Source: Karalla daura (taxonomy: Eukaryota; Chordata; Actinopteri; Chaetodontiformes; Leiognathidae). Taken from it: a stretch of DNA of 64,000 bases. The stretch is taken from NCBI GenBank assembly GCA_029224185.1, contig JANZKI010000033.1, forward strand, positions 744,001-808,000, given 5' to 3'. Every line of letters begins with the position of its first letter. The stretch's first letter is position 1. Positions 48,085-62,214 of the stretch are shown here, piece by piece. Position numbers and translations under genes: made by a program. The notes under the pieces are model-generated. The model ran no database searches. It was not told where the DNA came from and saw nothing but the letters and a program-made list of their open reading frames with translations.

Positions 48085-48855
48085 TCAAATGCATTTTCTC
48101 AGTTTCGCGTTCGCAGTTCTACAAAAAGGCTGAACTTGGCTGTCGGAACCCACATGACAGGCATTTTGCTGCGCAGTTGTGGCCAACATGATGCATGTGG
48201 TAGAAAGAGCTTCTGAAATGCATTTTCCTAAAGTTTCACGCTCGTAGTTCTGTGAAACGGCCGAAATCGGCGTGGTGAACACAATACAGGCAATTTGCTG
48301 TATAGCAGGGGCCAACTGCTGAATCTTGCAGCAAAAGCTTCTCAAATGCATTTTCTCAGTTTCGCGTTCGCAGTTCTACAAAAAGGCTCAACTTGGCTGT
48401 CGGAACCCACATGACAGGCATTTTGCTGTGCAGTTGTGGCCAACATGATGCATGTGGTAGAAAGAGCTTCTGAAATGCATTTTCCTAAAGTTTCACGCTC
48501 GTAGTTCTGTGAAACGGCCGAAATCGGCTTGGTGAACACCATACAGGCAATTTGCTGTATAGAAGGGGCCAACTGCTGAATCTTGCAGCAAAAGCTTCTC
48601 AAATGCATTTTCTCAGTTTCGCGTTCGCAGTTCTACAAAAAGGCTGAACTTGGCTGTCGGAACCCACATGACAGGCATTTTGCTGCGCAGTTGTGGCCAA
48701 CATGATGCATGTGGTAGAAAGAGCTTCTGAAATGCATTTTCCTAAAGTTTCACGCTCGTAGTTCTGTGAAACGGCCGAAATCGGCGTGGTGAACACAATA
48801 CAGGCAATTTGCTGTATAGCAGGGGCCAACTGCTGAATCTTGCAGCAAAAGCTTC
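48085..48855. repeat. alternating two-monomer repeat with ggctgaac
   Basis: Monomers at 48085 and 48599 share ggctgaac, tgcgcag and cctaaag, and are separated by an agaagg monomer at 48342 that resembles the one at 47828. This is a local 514-bp repeat, reproduced at 55793-56563 and 60931-61701. Confidence 0.75.
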
Positions 48856-49112
48856 TCAAATGCATTTTCTCAGTTTCGCGTTCGCAGTTCTACAAAAAGG
48901 CTCAACTTGGCTGTCGGAACCCACATGACAGGCATTTTGCTGTGCAGTTGTGGCCAACATGATGCATGTGGTAGAAAGAGCTTCTGAAATGCATTTTCCT
49001 ACAGTTTCACGCTTGTAGTTCTGTGAAACGGCCGAAATTGGCGTGGTGAACACCATACAGGCAATTTGCTGTATAGCAGGGGCCAACTGCTGAATCTTGC
49101 AGCAAAAGCTTC

Positions 49113-49368
49113 TCAAATGCATTTTCTCAGTTTCGCGTTCGCAGTTCTACAAAAAGGCTCAACTTGGCTGTCGGAACCCACATGACAGGCATTTTGCTGT
49201 GCAGTTGTGGCCAACATGATGCATGTGGTAGAAAGAGCTTCTGAAATGCATTTTCCTACAGTTTCAGCTTGTAGTTCTGTGAAACGGCCGAAATTGGCGT
49301 GGTGAACACCATACAGGCAATTTGCTGTATAGCAGGGGCCAACTGCTGAATCTTGCAGCAAAAGCTTC
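49113..49368. repeat. 256-bp monomer, second deletion class
   Basis: It keeps gtagaaagag but has lost one base in the tcacgctt region, giving tttcagcttgtag (near 49264). This is a deletion independent of the a-type one. Confidence 0.88.
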
Positions 49369-50396
49369 TCAAATGCATTTTCTCAGTTTCGCGTTCGCAG
49401 TTCAACAAAAAGGCTCAACTTGGCTGTCGGAACCCACATGACAGGCATTTTGCTGTGCAGTTGTGGCCAACATGATGCATGTGGTAGAAAGAGCTTCTGA
49501 AATGCATTTTCCTACAGTTTCACGCTCGTAGTTCTGTGAAACGGCCGAAATTGGCGTGGTGAACACAATACAGGCAATTTGCTGTATAGCAGGGGCCAAC
49601 TGCAGAATCTTGCAGCAAAAGCTTCTCAAATGCATTTTCTCAGTTTCGCGTTCGCAGTTCTACAAAAAGGCTCAACTTGGCTGTCGGAACCCACATGACA
49701 GGCATTTTGCTGTGCAGTTGTGGCCAACATGATGCATGTGGTAGAAAGAGCTTCTGAAATGCATTTTCCTACAGTTTCACGCTCGTAGTTCTGTGAAACG
49801 GCCGAAATCGGCGTAGTGAACACAATACAGGCAATTTGCTGTATAGCAGGGGCCAACTGCTGAATCTTGCAGCAAAAGCTTCTCAAATGCATTTTCTCAG
49901 TTTCGCGTTCGCAGTTCTACAAAAAGGCTCAACTTGGCTGTCGGAACCCACATGACAGGCATTTTGCTGCGCAGTTGTGGCCAACATGATGCATGTGGTA
50001 GAAAGAGCTTCTGAAATGCATTTTCCTACAGTTTCACCCTTGTAGTTCTGTGAAACGGCCGAAATTGGCGTGGTGAACACAATACAGGCAATTTGCTGTA
50101 TAGCAGGGGCCAACTGCTGAATCTTGCAGCAAAAGCTTCTCAAATGCATTTTCTCAGTTTCGCGTTCGCAGTTCTACAAAAAGGCTCAACTTGGCTGTCG
50201 GAACCCACATGACAGGCATTTTGCTGTGCAGTTGTGGCCAACATGATGCATGTGGTAGAAAGAGCTTCTGAAATGCATTTTCCTACAGTTTCACGCTCGT
50301 AGTTCTGTGAAACGGCCGAAATCGGCGTAGTGAACACAATACAGGCAATTTGCTGTATAGCAGGGGCCAACTGCTGAATCTTGCAGCAAAAGCTTC

Positions 50397-50652
50397 TCAA
50401 ATGCATTTTCTCAGTTTCGCGTTCGCAGTTCTACAAAAAGGCTCAACTTGGCTGTCGGAACCCACATGACAGGCATTTTGCTGTGCAGTTGTGGCCAACA
50501 TGATGCATCTGGTAGAAGAGCTTCTGAAATGCATTTTCCTACAGTTTCACGCTTGTAGCTCTGTGAAACGGCCGAAATCGGCGTGGTGAACACAATACAG
50601 GCAATTTGCTGTATAGCAGGGGCCAACTGCTGAATCTTGCAGCAAAAGCTTC
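50397..50652. repeat. 256-bp a-type monomer with gcatctgg
   Basis: It has the gtagaagag deletion, cgcttg and tagctctg plus a gcatgtgg to gcatctgg change (near 50509), specific to Region V. Confidence 0.88.
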
Positions 50653-53600
50653 TCAAATGCATTTTCTCAGTTTCGCGTTCGCAGTTCTACAAAAAGGCTC
50701 AACTTGGCTGTCGGAACCCACATGACAGGCATTTTGCTGTGCAGTTGTGGCCAACATGATGCATGTGGTAGAAAGAGCTTCTGAAATGCATTTTCCTACA
50801 GTTTCACGCTCGTAGTTCTGTGAAACGGCCGAAATCGGCGTGGTGAACACAATACAGGCAATTTGCTGTATAGCAGGGGCCAACTGCTGAATCTTGCAGC
50901 AAAAGCTTCTCAAATGCATTTTCTCAGTTTCGCGTTCGCAGTTCTACAAAAAGGATCAACTTGGCTGTCGGAACCCACATGACAGGCATTTTGCTGTGCA
51001 GTTGTGGCCAACATGATGCATGTGGTAGAAAGAGCTTCTGAAATGCATTTTCCTACAGTTTCACGCTCGTAGTTCTGTGAAACGGCCGAAATCGGCGTGG
51101 TGAACACAATACAGGCAATTTGCTGTATAGCAGGGGCCAACTGCTGAATCTTGCAGCAAAAGCTTCTCAAATGCATTTTCTCAGTTTCGCGTTCGCAGTT
51201 CTACAAAAAGGCTCAACTTGGCTGTCGGAACCCACATGACAGGCATTTTGCTGTGCAGTTGTGGCTAACATGATGCATGTGGTAGAAAGAGCTTCTGAAA
51301 TGCATTTTCCTACAGTTTCACGCTCGTAGTTCTGTGAAACGGCCGAAATCGGCGTAGTGAACACAATACAGGCAATTTGCTGTATAGCAGGGGCCAACTG
51401 CTGAATCTTGCAGCAAAAGCTTCTCAAATGCATTTTCTCAGTTTCGCGTTCGCAGTTCTACAAAAAGGCTCAACTTGGCTGTCGGAACCCACATGACAGG
51501 CATTTTGCTGTGCAGTTGTGGCCAACATGATGCATGTGGTAGAAAGAGCTTCTGAAATGCATTTTCCTACAGTTTCACGCTCGTAGTTCTGTGAAACGGC
51601 CGAAATCGGCTTGGTGAACACCATACAGGCAATTTGCTGTATAGTAGGGGCCAACTGCTGAATCTTGCAGCAAAAGCTTCTCAAATGCATTTTCTCAGTT
51701 TCGCGTTCGCAGTTCAACAAAAAGGCTCAACTTGGCTGTCGGAACCCACATGACAGGCATTTTGCTGTGCAGTTGTGGCCAACATGATGCATGTGGTAGA
51801 AAGAGCTTCTGAAATGCATTTTCCTACAGTTTCACGCTCGTAGTTCTGTGAAACGGCCGAAATTGGCGTGGTGAACACAATACAGGCAATTTGCTGTATA
51901 GCAGGGGCCAACTGCTGAATCTTGCAGCAAAAGCTTCTCAAATGCTTTTTCTCAGTTTCGCGTTCGCAGTTCTTCAAAAAGGCTCAACTTGGCTGTCGGA
52001 ACCCACATGACAGGCATTTTGCTGTGCAGTTGTGGCCAACATGATGCATGTGGTAGAAAGAGCTTCTGAAATGCATTTTCCTACAGTTTCACGCTCGTAG
52101 TTCTGTGAAACGGCCGAAATCGGCTTGGTGAACACCATACAGGCAATTTGCTGTATAGAAGGGGCCAACTGCTGAATCTTGCAGCAAAAGCTTCTCAAAT
52201 GCATTTTCTCAGTTTCGCGTTCGCAGTTCTACAAAAAGGCTCAACTTGGCTGTCGGAACCCACATGACAGGCATTTTGCTGCGCAGTTGTGGCCAACATG
52301 ATGCATGTGGTAGAAAGAGCTTCTGAAATGCATTTTCCTAAAGTTTCACGCTCGTAGTTCTGTGAAACGGCCGAAATCGGCTTGGTGAACACCATACAGG
52401 CAATTTGCTGTATAGAAGGGGCCAACTGCTGAATCTTGCAGCAAAAGCTTCTCAAATGCATTTTCTCAGTTTCGCGTTCGCAGTTCTACAAAAAGGCTCA
52501 ACTTGGCTGTCGGAACCCACATGACAGGCAATTTGCTGTGCAGTTGTGGCCAACATGATGCATGTGGTAGAAAGAGCTTCTGAAATGCATTTTCCTACAG
52601 TTTCACGCTCGTAGTTCTGTGAAACGGCCGAAATCGGCGTAGTGAACACAATACAGGCAATTTGCTGTATAGCAGGGGCCAACTGCTGAATCTTGCAGCA
52701 AAAGCTTCTCAAATGCATTTTCTCAGTTTCGCGTTCGCAGTTCTACAAAAAGGCTCAACTTGGCTGTCGGAACCCACATGACAGGCATTTTGCTGCGCAG
52801 TTGTGGCCAACATGATGCATGTGGTAGAAAGAGCTTCTGAAATGCATTTTCCTAAAGTTTCACGCTCGTAGTTCTGTGAAACGGCCGAAATCGGCGTGGT
52901 GAACACCATACAGGCAATTTGCTGTATAGTAGGGGCCAACTGCTGAATCTTGCAGCAAAAGCTTCTCAAATGCATTTTCTCAGTTTCGCGTTCGCAGTTC
53001 TACAAAAAGGCTCAACTTGGCTGTCGGAACCCACATGACAGGCATTTTGCTGTGCAGTTGTGGCCAACATGATGCATGTGGTAGAAAGAGCTTCTGAAAT
53101 GCATTTTCCTACAGTTTCACGCTTGTAGTTCTGTGAAACGGCCGAAATTGGTGTGGTGAACACCATACAGGCAATTTGCTGTATAGCAGGGGCCAACTGC
53201 TGAATCTTGCAGCAAAAGCTTCTCAAATGCATTTTCTCAGTTTCGCGTTCGCAGTTCTACAAAAAGGCTCAACTTGGCTGTCGGAACCCACATGACAGGC
53301 ATTTTGCTGTGCAGTTGTGGCCAACATGATGCATGTGGTAGAAAGAGCTTCTGAAATGCATTTTCCTACAGTTTCACGCTCGTAGTTCTGTGAAACGGCC
53401 GAAATCGGCGTAGTGAACACAATACAGGCAATTTGCTGTATAGCAGGGGCCAACTGCCGAATCTTGCAGCAAAAGCTTCTCAAATGCATTTTCTCAGTTT
53501 CGCGTTCGCAGTTCTACAAAAAGGCTCAACTTGGCTGTCGGAACCCACATGACAGGCATTTTGCTGTGCAGTTGTGGCCAACATGATGCATGTGGTAGAA

Positions 53601-53736
53601 AGAGCTTCTGAAATGCATTTTCCTACAGTTTCACGCTCGTAGTTCTGTAAAACGGCCGAAATCGGCGTAGTGAACACAATACAGGCAATTTGCTGTATAG
53701 CAGGGGCCAACTGCTGAATCTTGCAGCAAAAGCTTC
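50653..53736. repeat. mixed segment between Region V copies
   Basis: Twelve monomers start with two whose markers recur at 63499-64000 (ggatcaac near 50955 and 63801). A segment from about 51424 resembles the 17-mer HOR (ggcaatttgctgtgc near 52530), followed by single variants such as ggtgtggtg (T at 53152) and ctgtaaaacgg (near 53649). It reads as a patchwork of the two neighbouring HOR families. Confidence 0.7.
51681..52708. repeat. 4-monomer copy from the 17-mer HOR
   Basis: It matches 43716-44743 at an offset of 7,965 bp: caacaaaa with attggc, a monomer with ttcttcaaaaag, an agaagg monomer with tgcgcag and cctaaag, then ggcaatttgctgtgc. The palindrome is altered differently in the two copies, atgcac near 43978 and atgctt near 51943. 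Confidence 0.78.
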
Positions 53737-56700
53737 TCAAATGCATTTTCTCAGTTTCGCGTTCGCAGTTCTACAAAAAGGCTCAACTTGGCTGTCGGAA
53801 CCCACATGACAGGCATTTTGCTGTGCAGTTGTGGCCAACATGATGCATGTGGTAGAAAGAGCTTCTGAAATGCATTTTCCTACAGTTTCACGCTCGTAGT
53901 TCTGTGAAACGGCCGAAATCGGCGTGGTGAACACAATACAGGCAATTTGCTGTATAGCAGGGGCCAACTGCTGAATCTTGCAGCAAAAGCTTCTCAAATG
54001 CATTTTCTCAGTTTCGCGTTCGCAGTTCTACAAAAAGGCTCAACTTGGCTGTCGGAACCCACATGACAGGCATTTTGCTGTGCAGTTGTGGCCAACATGA
54101 TGCATGTGGTAGAAAGAGCTTCTGAAATGCATTTTCCTCAAGTTTCACGCTCGTAGTTCTGTGAAACGGCCGAAATCGGCGTGGTGAACACCATGCAGGC
54201 AATTTGCTGTATAGTAGGGGCCAACTGCTGAATCTTGCAGCAAAAGCTTCTCAAATGCATTTTCTCAGTTTCGCGTTCGCAGTTCTACAAAAAGGCTCAA
54301 CTTGGCTGTCGGAACCCACATGACAGGCATTTTGCTGTGCAGTTGTGGCCAACATGATGCATGTGGTAGAAAGAGCTTCTGAAATGCATTTTCCTACAGT
54401 TTCACGCTCGTAGTTCTGTGAAACGGCCGAAATCGGCTTGGTGAACACCATACAGGCAATTTGCTGTATAGTAGGGGCCAACTGCTGAATCTTGCAGCAA
54501 AAGCTTCTCAAATGCATTTTCTCAGTTTCGCGTTCGCAGTTCTACAAAAAGGCTCAACTTGGCTGTCGGAACCCACATGACAGGCATTTTGCTGCGCAGT
54601 TGTGGCCAACATGATGCATGTGGTAGAAAGAGCTTCTGAAATGCATTTTCCTAAAGTTTCACGCTCGTAGTTCTGTGAAACGGCCGAAATCGGCGTGGTG
54701 AACACCATACAGGCAATTTGCTGTATAGTAGGGGCCAACTGCTGAATCTTGCAGCAAAAGCTTCTCAAATGCATTTTCTCAGTTTCGCGTTCGCAGTTCT
54801 ACAAAAAGGCTCAACTTGGCTGTCGGAACCCACATGACAGGCATTTTGCTGTGCAGTTGTGGCCAACATGATGCATGTGGTAGAAAGAGCTTCTGAAATG
54901 CATTTTCCTACAGTTTCACGCTCGTAGTTCTGTGAAACGGCCGAAATCGGCGTGGTGAACACAATTCAGGCAATTTGCTGTATAGCAGGGGCCAACTGCC
55001 GAATCTTGCAGCAAAAGCTTCTCAAATGCATTTTCTCAGTTTCGCGTTCGCAGTTCTACAAAAAGGCTCAACTTGGCTGTCGGAACCCACATGACAGGCA
55101 TTTTGCTGTGCAGTTGTGGCCAACATGATGCATGTGGTAGAAAGAGCTTCTGAAATGCATTGTCCTACAGTTTCTCGCTCGTAGTTCTGTGAAACGGCCG
55201 AAATCGGCGTAGTGAACACAATACAGGCAATTTGCTGTATAGCAGGGGCCAACTGCTGAATCTGGCAGCAAAAGCTTCTCAAATGCATTTTCTCAGTTTC
55301 GCGTTCGCAGTTCTACAAAAAGGCTCAACTTGGCTGTCGGAACCCACATGACAGGCATTTTGCTGTGCAGTTGTGGCCAACATGATGCATGTGGTAGAAA
55401 GAGCTTCTGAAATGCATTTTCCTACAGTTTCACTTTCGTAGTTCTGTGAAACGGCCGAAATCGGCGTGGTGAACACAATACAGGCAATTTGCTGTATAGC
55501 AGGGGCCAACTGCTGAATCTTGCAGCAAAAGCTTCTCAAATGCATTTTCTCAGTTTCGCGTTCGCAGTTCTACAAAAAGGCTCAACTTGGCTGTCGGAAC
55601 CCACATGACAGGCATTTTGCTGTGCAGTTGTGGCCAACATGATGCATGTGGTAGAAAGAGCTTCTGAAATGCATTTTCCTAAAGTTTCACGCTCGTAGTT
55701 CTGTGAAACGGCCGAAATCGGCTTGGTGAACACCATACAGGCAATTTGCTGTATAGAAGGGGCCAACTAATGAATCTTGCAGCAAAAGCTTCTCAAATGC
55801 ATTTTCTCAGTTTCGCGTTCGCAGTTCTACAAAAAGGCTGAACTTGGCTGTCGGAACCCACATGACAGGCATTTTGCTGCGCAGTTGTGGCCAACATGAT
55901 GCATGTGGTAGAAAGAGCTTCTGAAATGCATTTTCCTAAAGTTTCACGCTCGTAGTTCTGTGAAACGGCCGAAATCGGCGTGGTGAACACAATACAGGCA
56001 ATTTGCTGTATAGCAGGGGCCAACTGCTGAATCTTGCAGCAAAAGCTTCTCAAATGCATTTTCTCAGTTTCGCGTTCGCAGTTCTACAAAAAGGCTCAAC
56101 TTGGCTGTCGGAACCCACATGACAGGCATTTTGCTGTGCAGTTGTGGCCAACATGATGCATGTGGTAGAAAGAGCTTCTGAAATGCATTTTCCTAAAGTT
56201 TCACGCTCGTAGTTCTGTGAAACGGCCGAAATCGGCTTGGTGAACACCATACAGGCAATTTGCTGTATAGAAGGGGCCAACTGCTGAATCTTGCAGCAAA
56301 AGCTTCTCAAATGCATTTTCTCAGTTTCGCGTTCGCAGTTCTACAAAAAGGCTGAACTTGGCTGTCGGAACCCACATGACAGGCATTTTGCTGCGCAGTT
56401 GTGGCCAACATGATGCATGTGGTAGAAAGAGCTTCTGAAATGCATTTTCCTAAAGTTTCACGCTCGTAGTTCTGTGAAACGGCCGAAATCGGCGTGGTGA
56501 ACACAATACAGGCAATTTGCTGTATAGCAGGGGCCAACTGCTGAATCTTGCAGCAAAAGCTTCTCAAATGCATTTTCTCAGTTTCGCGTTCGCAGTTCTA
56601 CAAAAAGGCTCAACTTGGCTGTCGGAACCCACATGACAGGCATTTTGCTGTGCAGTTGTGGCCAACATGATGCATGTGGTAGAAAGAGCTTCTGAAATGC

Positions 56701-56820
56701 ATTTTCCTACAGTTTCACGCTTGTAGTTCTGTGAAACGGCCGAAATTGGCGTGGTGAACACCATACAGGCAATTTGCTGTATAGCAGGGGCCAACTGCTG
56801 AATCTTGCAGCAAAAGCTTC

Positions 56821-57076
56821 TCAAATGCATTTTCTCAGTTTCGCGTTCGCAGTTCTACAAAAAGGCTCAACTTGGCTGTCGGAACCCACATGACAGGCAT
56901 TTTGCTGTGCAGTTGTGGCCAACATGATGCATGTGGTAGAAAGAGCTTCTGAAATGCATTTTCCTACAGTTTCAGCTTGTAGTTCTGTGAAACGGCCGAA
57001 ATTGGCGTGGTGAACACCATACAGGCAATTTGCTGTATAGCAGGGGCCAACTGCTGAATCTTGCAGCAAAAGCTTC
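56821..57076. repeat. 256-bp monomer, second deletion class, copy
   Basis: It is a copy of 49113-49368 at an offset of 7,708 bp, with the same cagctt deletion. Confidence 0.88.
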
Positions 57077-58104
57077 TCAAATGCATTTTCTCAGTTTCGC
57101 GTTCGCAGTTCAACAAAAAGGCTCAACTTGGCTGTCGGAACCCACATGACAGGCATTTTGCTGTGCAGTTGTGGCCAACATGATGCATGTGGTAGAAAGA
57201 GCTTCTGAAATGCATTTTCCTACAGTTTCACGCTCGTAGTTCTGTGAAACGGCCGAAATTGGCGTGGTGAACACAATACAGGCAATTTGCTGTATAGCAG
57301 GGGCCAACTGCAGAATCTTGCAGCAAAAGCTTCTCAAATGCATTTTCTCAGTTTCGCGTTCGCAGTTCTACAAAAAGGCTCAACTTGGCTGTCGGAACCC
57401 ACATGACAGGCATTTTGCTGTGCAGTTGTGGCCAACATGATGCATGTGGTAGAAAGAGCTTCTGAAATGCATTTTCCTACAGTTTCACGCTCGTAGTTCT
57501 GTGAAACGGCCGAAATCGGCGTAGTGAACACAATACAGGCAATTTGCTGTATAGCAGGGGCCAACTGCTGAATCTTGCAGCAAAAGCTTCTCAAATGCAT
57601 TTTCTCAGTTTCGCGTTCGCAGTTCTACAAAAAGGCTCAACTTGGCTGTCGGAACCCACATGACAGGCATTTTGCTGCGCAGTTGTGGCCAACATGATGC
57701 ATGTGGTAGAAAGAGCTTCTGAAATGCATTTTCCTACAGTTTCACCCTTGTAGTTCTGTGAAACGGCCGAAATTGGCGTGGTGAACACAATACAGGCAAT
57801 TTGCTGTATAGCAGGGGCCAACTGCTGAATCTTGCAGCAAAAGCTTCTCAAATGCATTTTCTCAGTTTCGCGTTCGCAGTTCTACAAAAAGGCTCAACTT
57901 GGCTGTCGGAACCCACATGACAGGCATTTTGCTGTGCAGTTGTGGCCAACATGATGCATGTGGTAGAAAGAGCTTCTGAAATGCATTTTCCTACAGTTTC
58001 ACGCTCGTAGTTCTGTGAAACGGCCGAAATCGGCGTAGTGAACACAATACAGGCAATTTGCTGTATAGCAGGGGCCAACTGCTGAATCTTGCAGCAAAAG
58101 CTTC

Positions 58105-58360
58105 TCAAATGCATTTTCTCAGTTTCGCGTTCGCAGTTCTACAAAAAGGCTCAACTTGGCTGTCGGAACCCACATGACAGGCATTTTGCTGTGCAGTTGT
58201 GGCCAACATGATGCATCTGGTAGAAGAGCTTCTGAAATGCATTTTCCTACAGTTTCACGCTTGTAGCTCTGTGAAACGGCCGAAATCGGCGTGGTGAACA
58301 CAATACAGGCAATTTGCTGTATAGCAGGGGCCAACTGCTGAATCTTGCAGCAAAAGCTTC
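58105..58360. repeat. 256-bp a-type monomer with gcatctgg, copy
   Basis: It is a copy of 50397-50652 at an offset of 7,708 bp. Confidence 0.88.
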
Positions 58361-61300
58361 TCAAATGCATTTTCTCAGTTTCGCGTTCGCAGTTCTACAA
58401 AAAGGCTCAACTTGGCTGTCGGAACCCACATGACAGGCATTTTGCTGTGCAGTTGTGGCCAACATGATGCATGTGGTAGAAAGAGCTTCTGAAATGCATT
58501 TTCCTACAGTTTCACCCTTGTAGTTCTGTGAAACGGCCGAAATTGGCGTGGTGAACACAATACAGGCAATTTGCTGTATAGCAGGGGCCAACTGCTGAAT
58601 CTTGCAGCAAAAGCTTCTCAAATGCATTTTCTCAGTTTCGCGTTCGCAGTTCTACAAAAAGGCTCAACTTGGCTGTCGGAACCCACATGACAGGCATTTT
58701 GCTGTGCAGTTGTGGCCAACATGATGCATGTGGTAGAAAGAGCTTCTGAAATGCATTTTCCTACAGTTTCACGCTCGTAGTTCTGTGAAACGGCCGAAAT
58801 CGGCGTAGTGAACACAATACAGGCAATTTGCTGTATAGCAGGGGCCAACTGCTGAATCTTGCAGCAAAAGCTTCTCAAATGCATTTTCTCAGTTTCGCGT
58901 TCGCAGTTCTACAAAAAGGCTCAACTTGGCTGTCGGAACCCACATGACAGGCATTTTGCTGTGCAGTTGTGGCCAACATGATGCATGTGGTAGAAAGAGC
59001 TTCTGAAATGCATTTTCCTACAGTTTCACGCTCGTAGTTCTGTGAAACGGCCGAAATCGGCGTGGTGAACACAATACAGGCAATTTGCTGTATAGCAGGG
59101 GCCAACTGCTGAATCTTGCAGCAAAAGCTTCTCAAATGCATTTTCTCAGTTTCGCGTTCGCAGTTCTACAAAAAGGCTCAACTTGGCTGTCGGAACCCAC
59201 ATGACAGGCATTTTGCTGTGCAGTTGTGGCCAACATGATGCATGTGGTAGAAAGAGCTTCTGAAATGCATTTTCCTCAAGTTTCACGCTCGTAGTTCTGT
59301 GAAACGGCCGAAATCGGCGTGGTGAACACCATGCAGGCAATTTGCTGTATAGTAGGGGCCAACTGCTGAATCTTGCAGCAAAAGCTTCTCAAATGCATTT
59401 TCTCAGTTTCGCGTTCGCAGTTCTACAAAAAGGCTCAACTTGGCTGTCGGAACCCACATGACAGGCATTTTGCTGTGCAGTTGTGGCCAACATGATGCAT
59501 GTGGTAGAAAGAGCTTCTGAAATGCATTTTCCTACAGTTTCACGCTCGTAGTTCTGTGAAACGGCCGAAATCGGCTTGGTGAACACCATACAGGCAATTT
59601 GCTGTATAGTAGGGGCCAACTGCTGAATCTTGCAGCAAAAGCTTCTCAAATGCATTTTCTCAGTTTCGCGTTCGCAGTTCTACAAAAAGGCTCAACTTGG
59701 CTGTCGGAACCCACATGACAGGCATTTTGCTGCGCAGTTGTGGCCAACATGATGCATGTGGTAGAAAGAGCTTCTGAAATGCATTTTCCTAAAGTTTCAC
59801 GCTCGTAGTTCTGTGAAACGGCCGAAATCGGCGTGGTGAACACCATACAGGCAATTTGCTGTATAGTAGGGGCCAACTGCTGAATCTTGCAGCAAAAGCT
59901 TCTCAAATGCATTTTCTCAGTTTCGCGTTCGCAGTTCTACAAAAAGGCTCAACTTGGCTGTCGGAACCCACATGACAGGCATTTTGCTGTGCAGTTGTGG
60001 CCAACATGATGCATGTGGTAGAAAGAGCTTCTGAAATGCATTTTCCTACAGTTTCACGCTCGTAGTTCTGTGAAACGGCCGAAATCGGCGTGGTGAACAC
60101 AATTCAGGCAATTTGCTGTATAGCAGGGGCCAACTGCCGAATCTTGCAGCAAAAGCTTCTCAAATGCATTTTCTCAGTTTCGCGTTCGCAGTTCTACAAA
60201 AAGGCTCAACTTGGCTGTCGGAACCCACATGACAGGCATTTTGCTGTGCAGTTGTGGCCAACATGATGCATGTGGTAGAAAGAGCTTCTGAAATGCATTG
60301 TCCTACAGTTTCTCGCTCGTAGTTCTGTGAAACGGCCGAAATCGGCGTAGTGAACACAATACAGGCAATTTGCTGTATAGCAGGGGCCAACTGCTGAATC
60401 TGGCAGCAAAAGCTTCTCAAATGCATTTTCTCAGTTTCGCGTTCGCAGTTCTACAAAAAGGCTCAACTTGGCTGTCGGAACCCACATGACAGGCATTTTG
60501 CTGTGCAGTTGTGGCCAACATGATGCATGTGGTAGAAAGAGCTTCTGAAATGCATTTTCCTACAGTTTCACTTTCGTAGTTCTGTGAAACGGCCGAAATC
60601 GGCGTGGTGAACACAATACAGGCAATTTGCTGTATAGCAGGGGCCAACTGCTGAATCTTGCAGCAAAAGCTTCTCAAATGCATTTTCTCAGTTTCGCGTT
60701 CGCAGTTCTACAAAAAGGCTCAACTTGGCTGTCGGAACCCACATGACAGGCATTTTGCTGTGCAGTTGTGGCCAACATGATGCATGTGGTAGAAAGAGCT
60801 TCTGAAATGCATTTTCCTAAAGTTTCACGCTCGTAGTTCTGTGAAACGGCCGAAATCGGCTTGGTGAACACCATACAGGCAATTTGCTGTATAGAAGGGG
60901 CCAACTAATGAATCTTGCAGCAAAAGCTTCTCAAATGCATTTTCTCAGTTTCGCGTTCGCAGTTCTACAAAAAGGCTGAACTTGGCTGTCGGAACCCACA
61001 TGACAGGCATTTTGCTGCGCAGTTGTGGCCAACATGATGCATGTGGTAGAAAGAGCTTCTGAAATGCATTTTCCTAAAGTTTCACGCTCGTAGTTCTGTG
61101 AAACGGCCGAAATCGGCGTGGTGAACACAATACAGGCAATTTGCTGTATAGCAGGGGCCAACTGCTGAATCTTGCAGCAAAAGCTTCTCAAATGCATTTT
61201 CTCAGTTTCGCGTTCGCAGTTCTACAAAAAGGCTCAACTTGGCTGTCGGAACCCACATGACAGGCATTTTGCTGTGCAGTTGTGGCCAACATGATGCATG

Positions 61301-61958
61301 TGGTAGAAAGAGCTTCTGAAATGCATTTTCCTAAAGTTTCACGCTCGTAGTTCTGTGAAACGGCCGAAATCGGCTTGGTGAACACCATACAGGCAATTTG
61401 CTGTATAGAAGGGGCCAACTGCTGAATCTTGCAGCAAAAGCTTCTCAAATGCATTTTCTCAGTTTCGCGTTCGCAGTTCTACAAAAAGGCTGAACTTGGC
61501 TGTCGGAACCCACATGACAGGCATTTTGCTGCGCAGTTGTGGCCAACATGATGCATGTGGTAGAAAGAGCTTCTGAAATGCATTTTCCTAAAGTTTCACG
61601 CTCGTAGTTCTGTGAAACGGCCGAAATCGGCGTGGTGAACACAATACAGGCAATTTGCTGTATAGCAGGGGCCAACTGCTGAATCTTGCAGCAAAAGCTT
61701 CTCAAATGCATTTTCTCAGTTTCGCGTTCGCAGTTCTACAAAAAGGCTCAACTTGGCTGTCGGAACCCACATGACAGGCATTTTGCTGTGCAGTTGTGGC
61801 CAACATGATGCATGTGGTAGAAAGAGCTTCTGAAATGCATTTTCCTACAGTTTCACGCTTGTAGTTCTGTGAAACGGCCGAAATTGGCGTGGTGAACACC
61901 ATACAGGCAATTTGCTGTATAGCAGGGGCCAACTGCTGAATCTTGCAGCAAAAGCTTC

Positions 61959-62214
61959 TCAAATGCATTTTCTCAGTTTCGCGTTCGCAGTTCTACAAAA
62001 AGGCTCAACTTGGCTGTCGGAACCCACATGACAGGCATTTTGCTGTGCAGTTGTGGCCAACATGATGCATGTGGTAGAAAGAGCTTCTGAAATGCATTTT
62101 CCTACAGTTTCAGCTTGTAGTTCTGTGAAACGGCCGAAATTGGCGTGGTGAACACCATACAGGCAATTTGCTGTATAGCAGGGGCCAACTGCTGAATCTT
62201 GCAGCAAAAGCTTC
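61959..62214. repeat. 256-bp monomer, second deletion class, third copy
   Basis: It is a copy of 56821-57076 at an offset of 5,138 bp. Confidence 0.88.

Larger units (their letters stand above)
46800..50652. repeat. 15-monomer block, 3,853 bp, source of the Region V repeats
   Basis: It recurs at 54508-58360 (offset 7,708 bp) and again at 59646-63498 (offset 12,846 bp). It contains acaattcagg, atgcattgtcc, cactttcg, ctaatgaatc, two ggctgaac monomers, the cagctt deletion monomer, caacaaaa with ctgcagaatc, caccctt, and a 256-bp monomer with gcatctgg. The first monomer differs slightly (ctgcaaaa here, ctacaaaa in the later copies). Confidence 0.88.
54508..58360. repeat. 15-monomer block, second copy
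   Basis: This is the copy of 46800-50652 at an offset of 7,708 bp (30 monomers, two of them short). It forms most of the first 20-mer HOR. The next monomer (58361) has caccctt and attggc like 57591, unlike 50653. Confidence 0.87.
53737..58874. repeat. 20-monomer HOR, 5,138 bp, copy 1
   Basis: It has twenty monomers, two of them 256 bp. It begins near cctcaag (54137), runs through the Region V block, and ends with a caccctt monomer (58361) and a gcgtagtg monomer. The first eighteen monomers recur at 58875-63498. Confidence 0.88.
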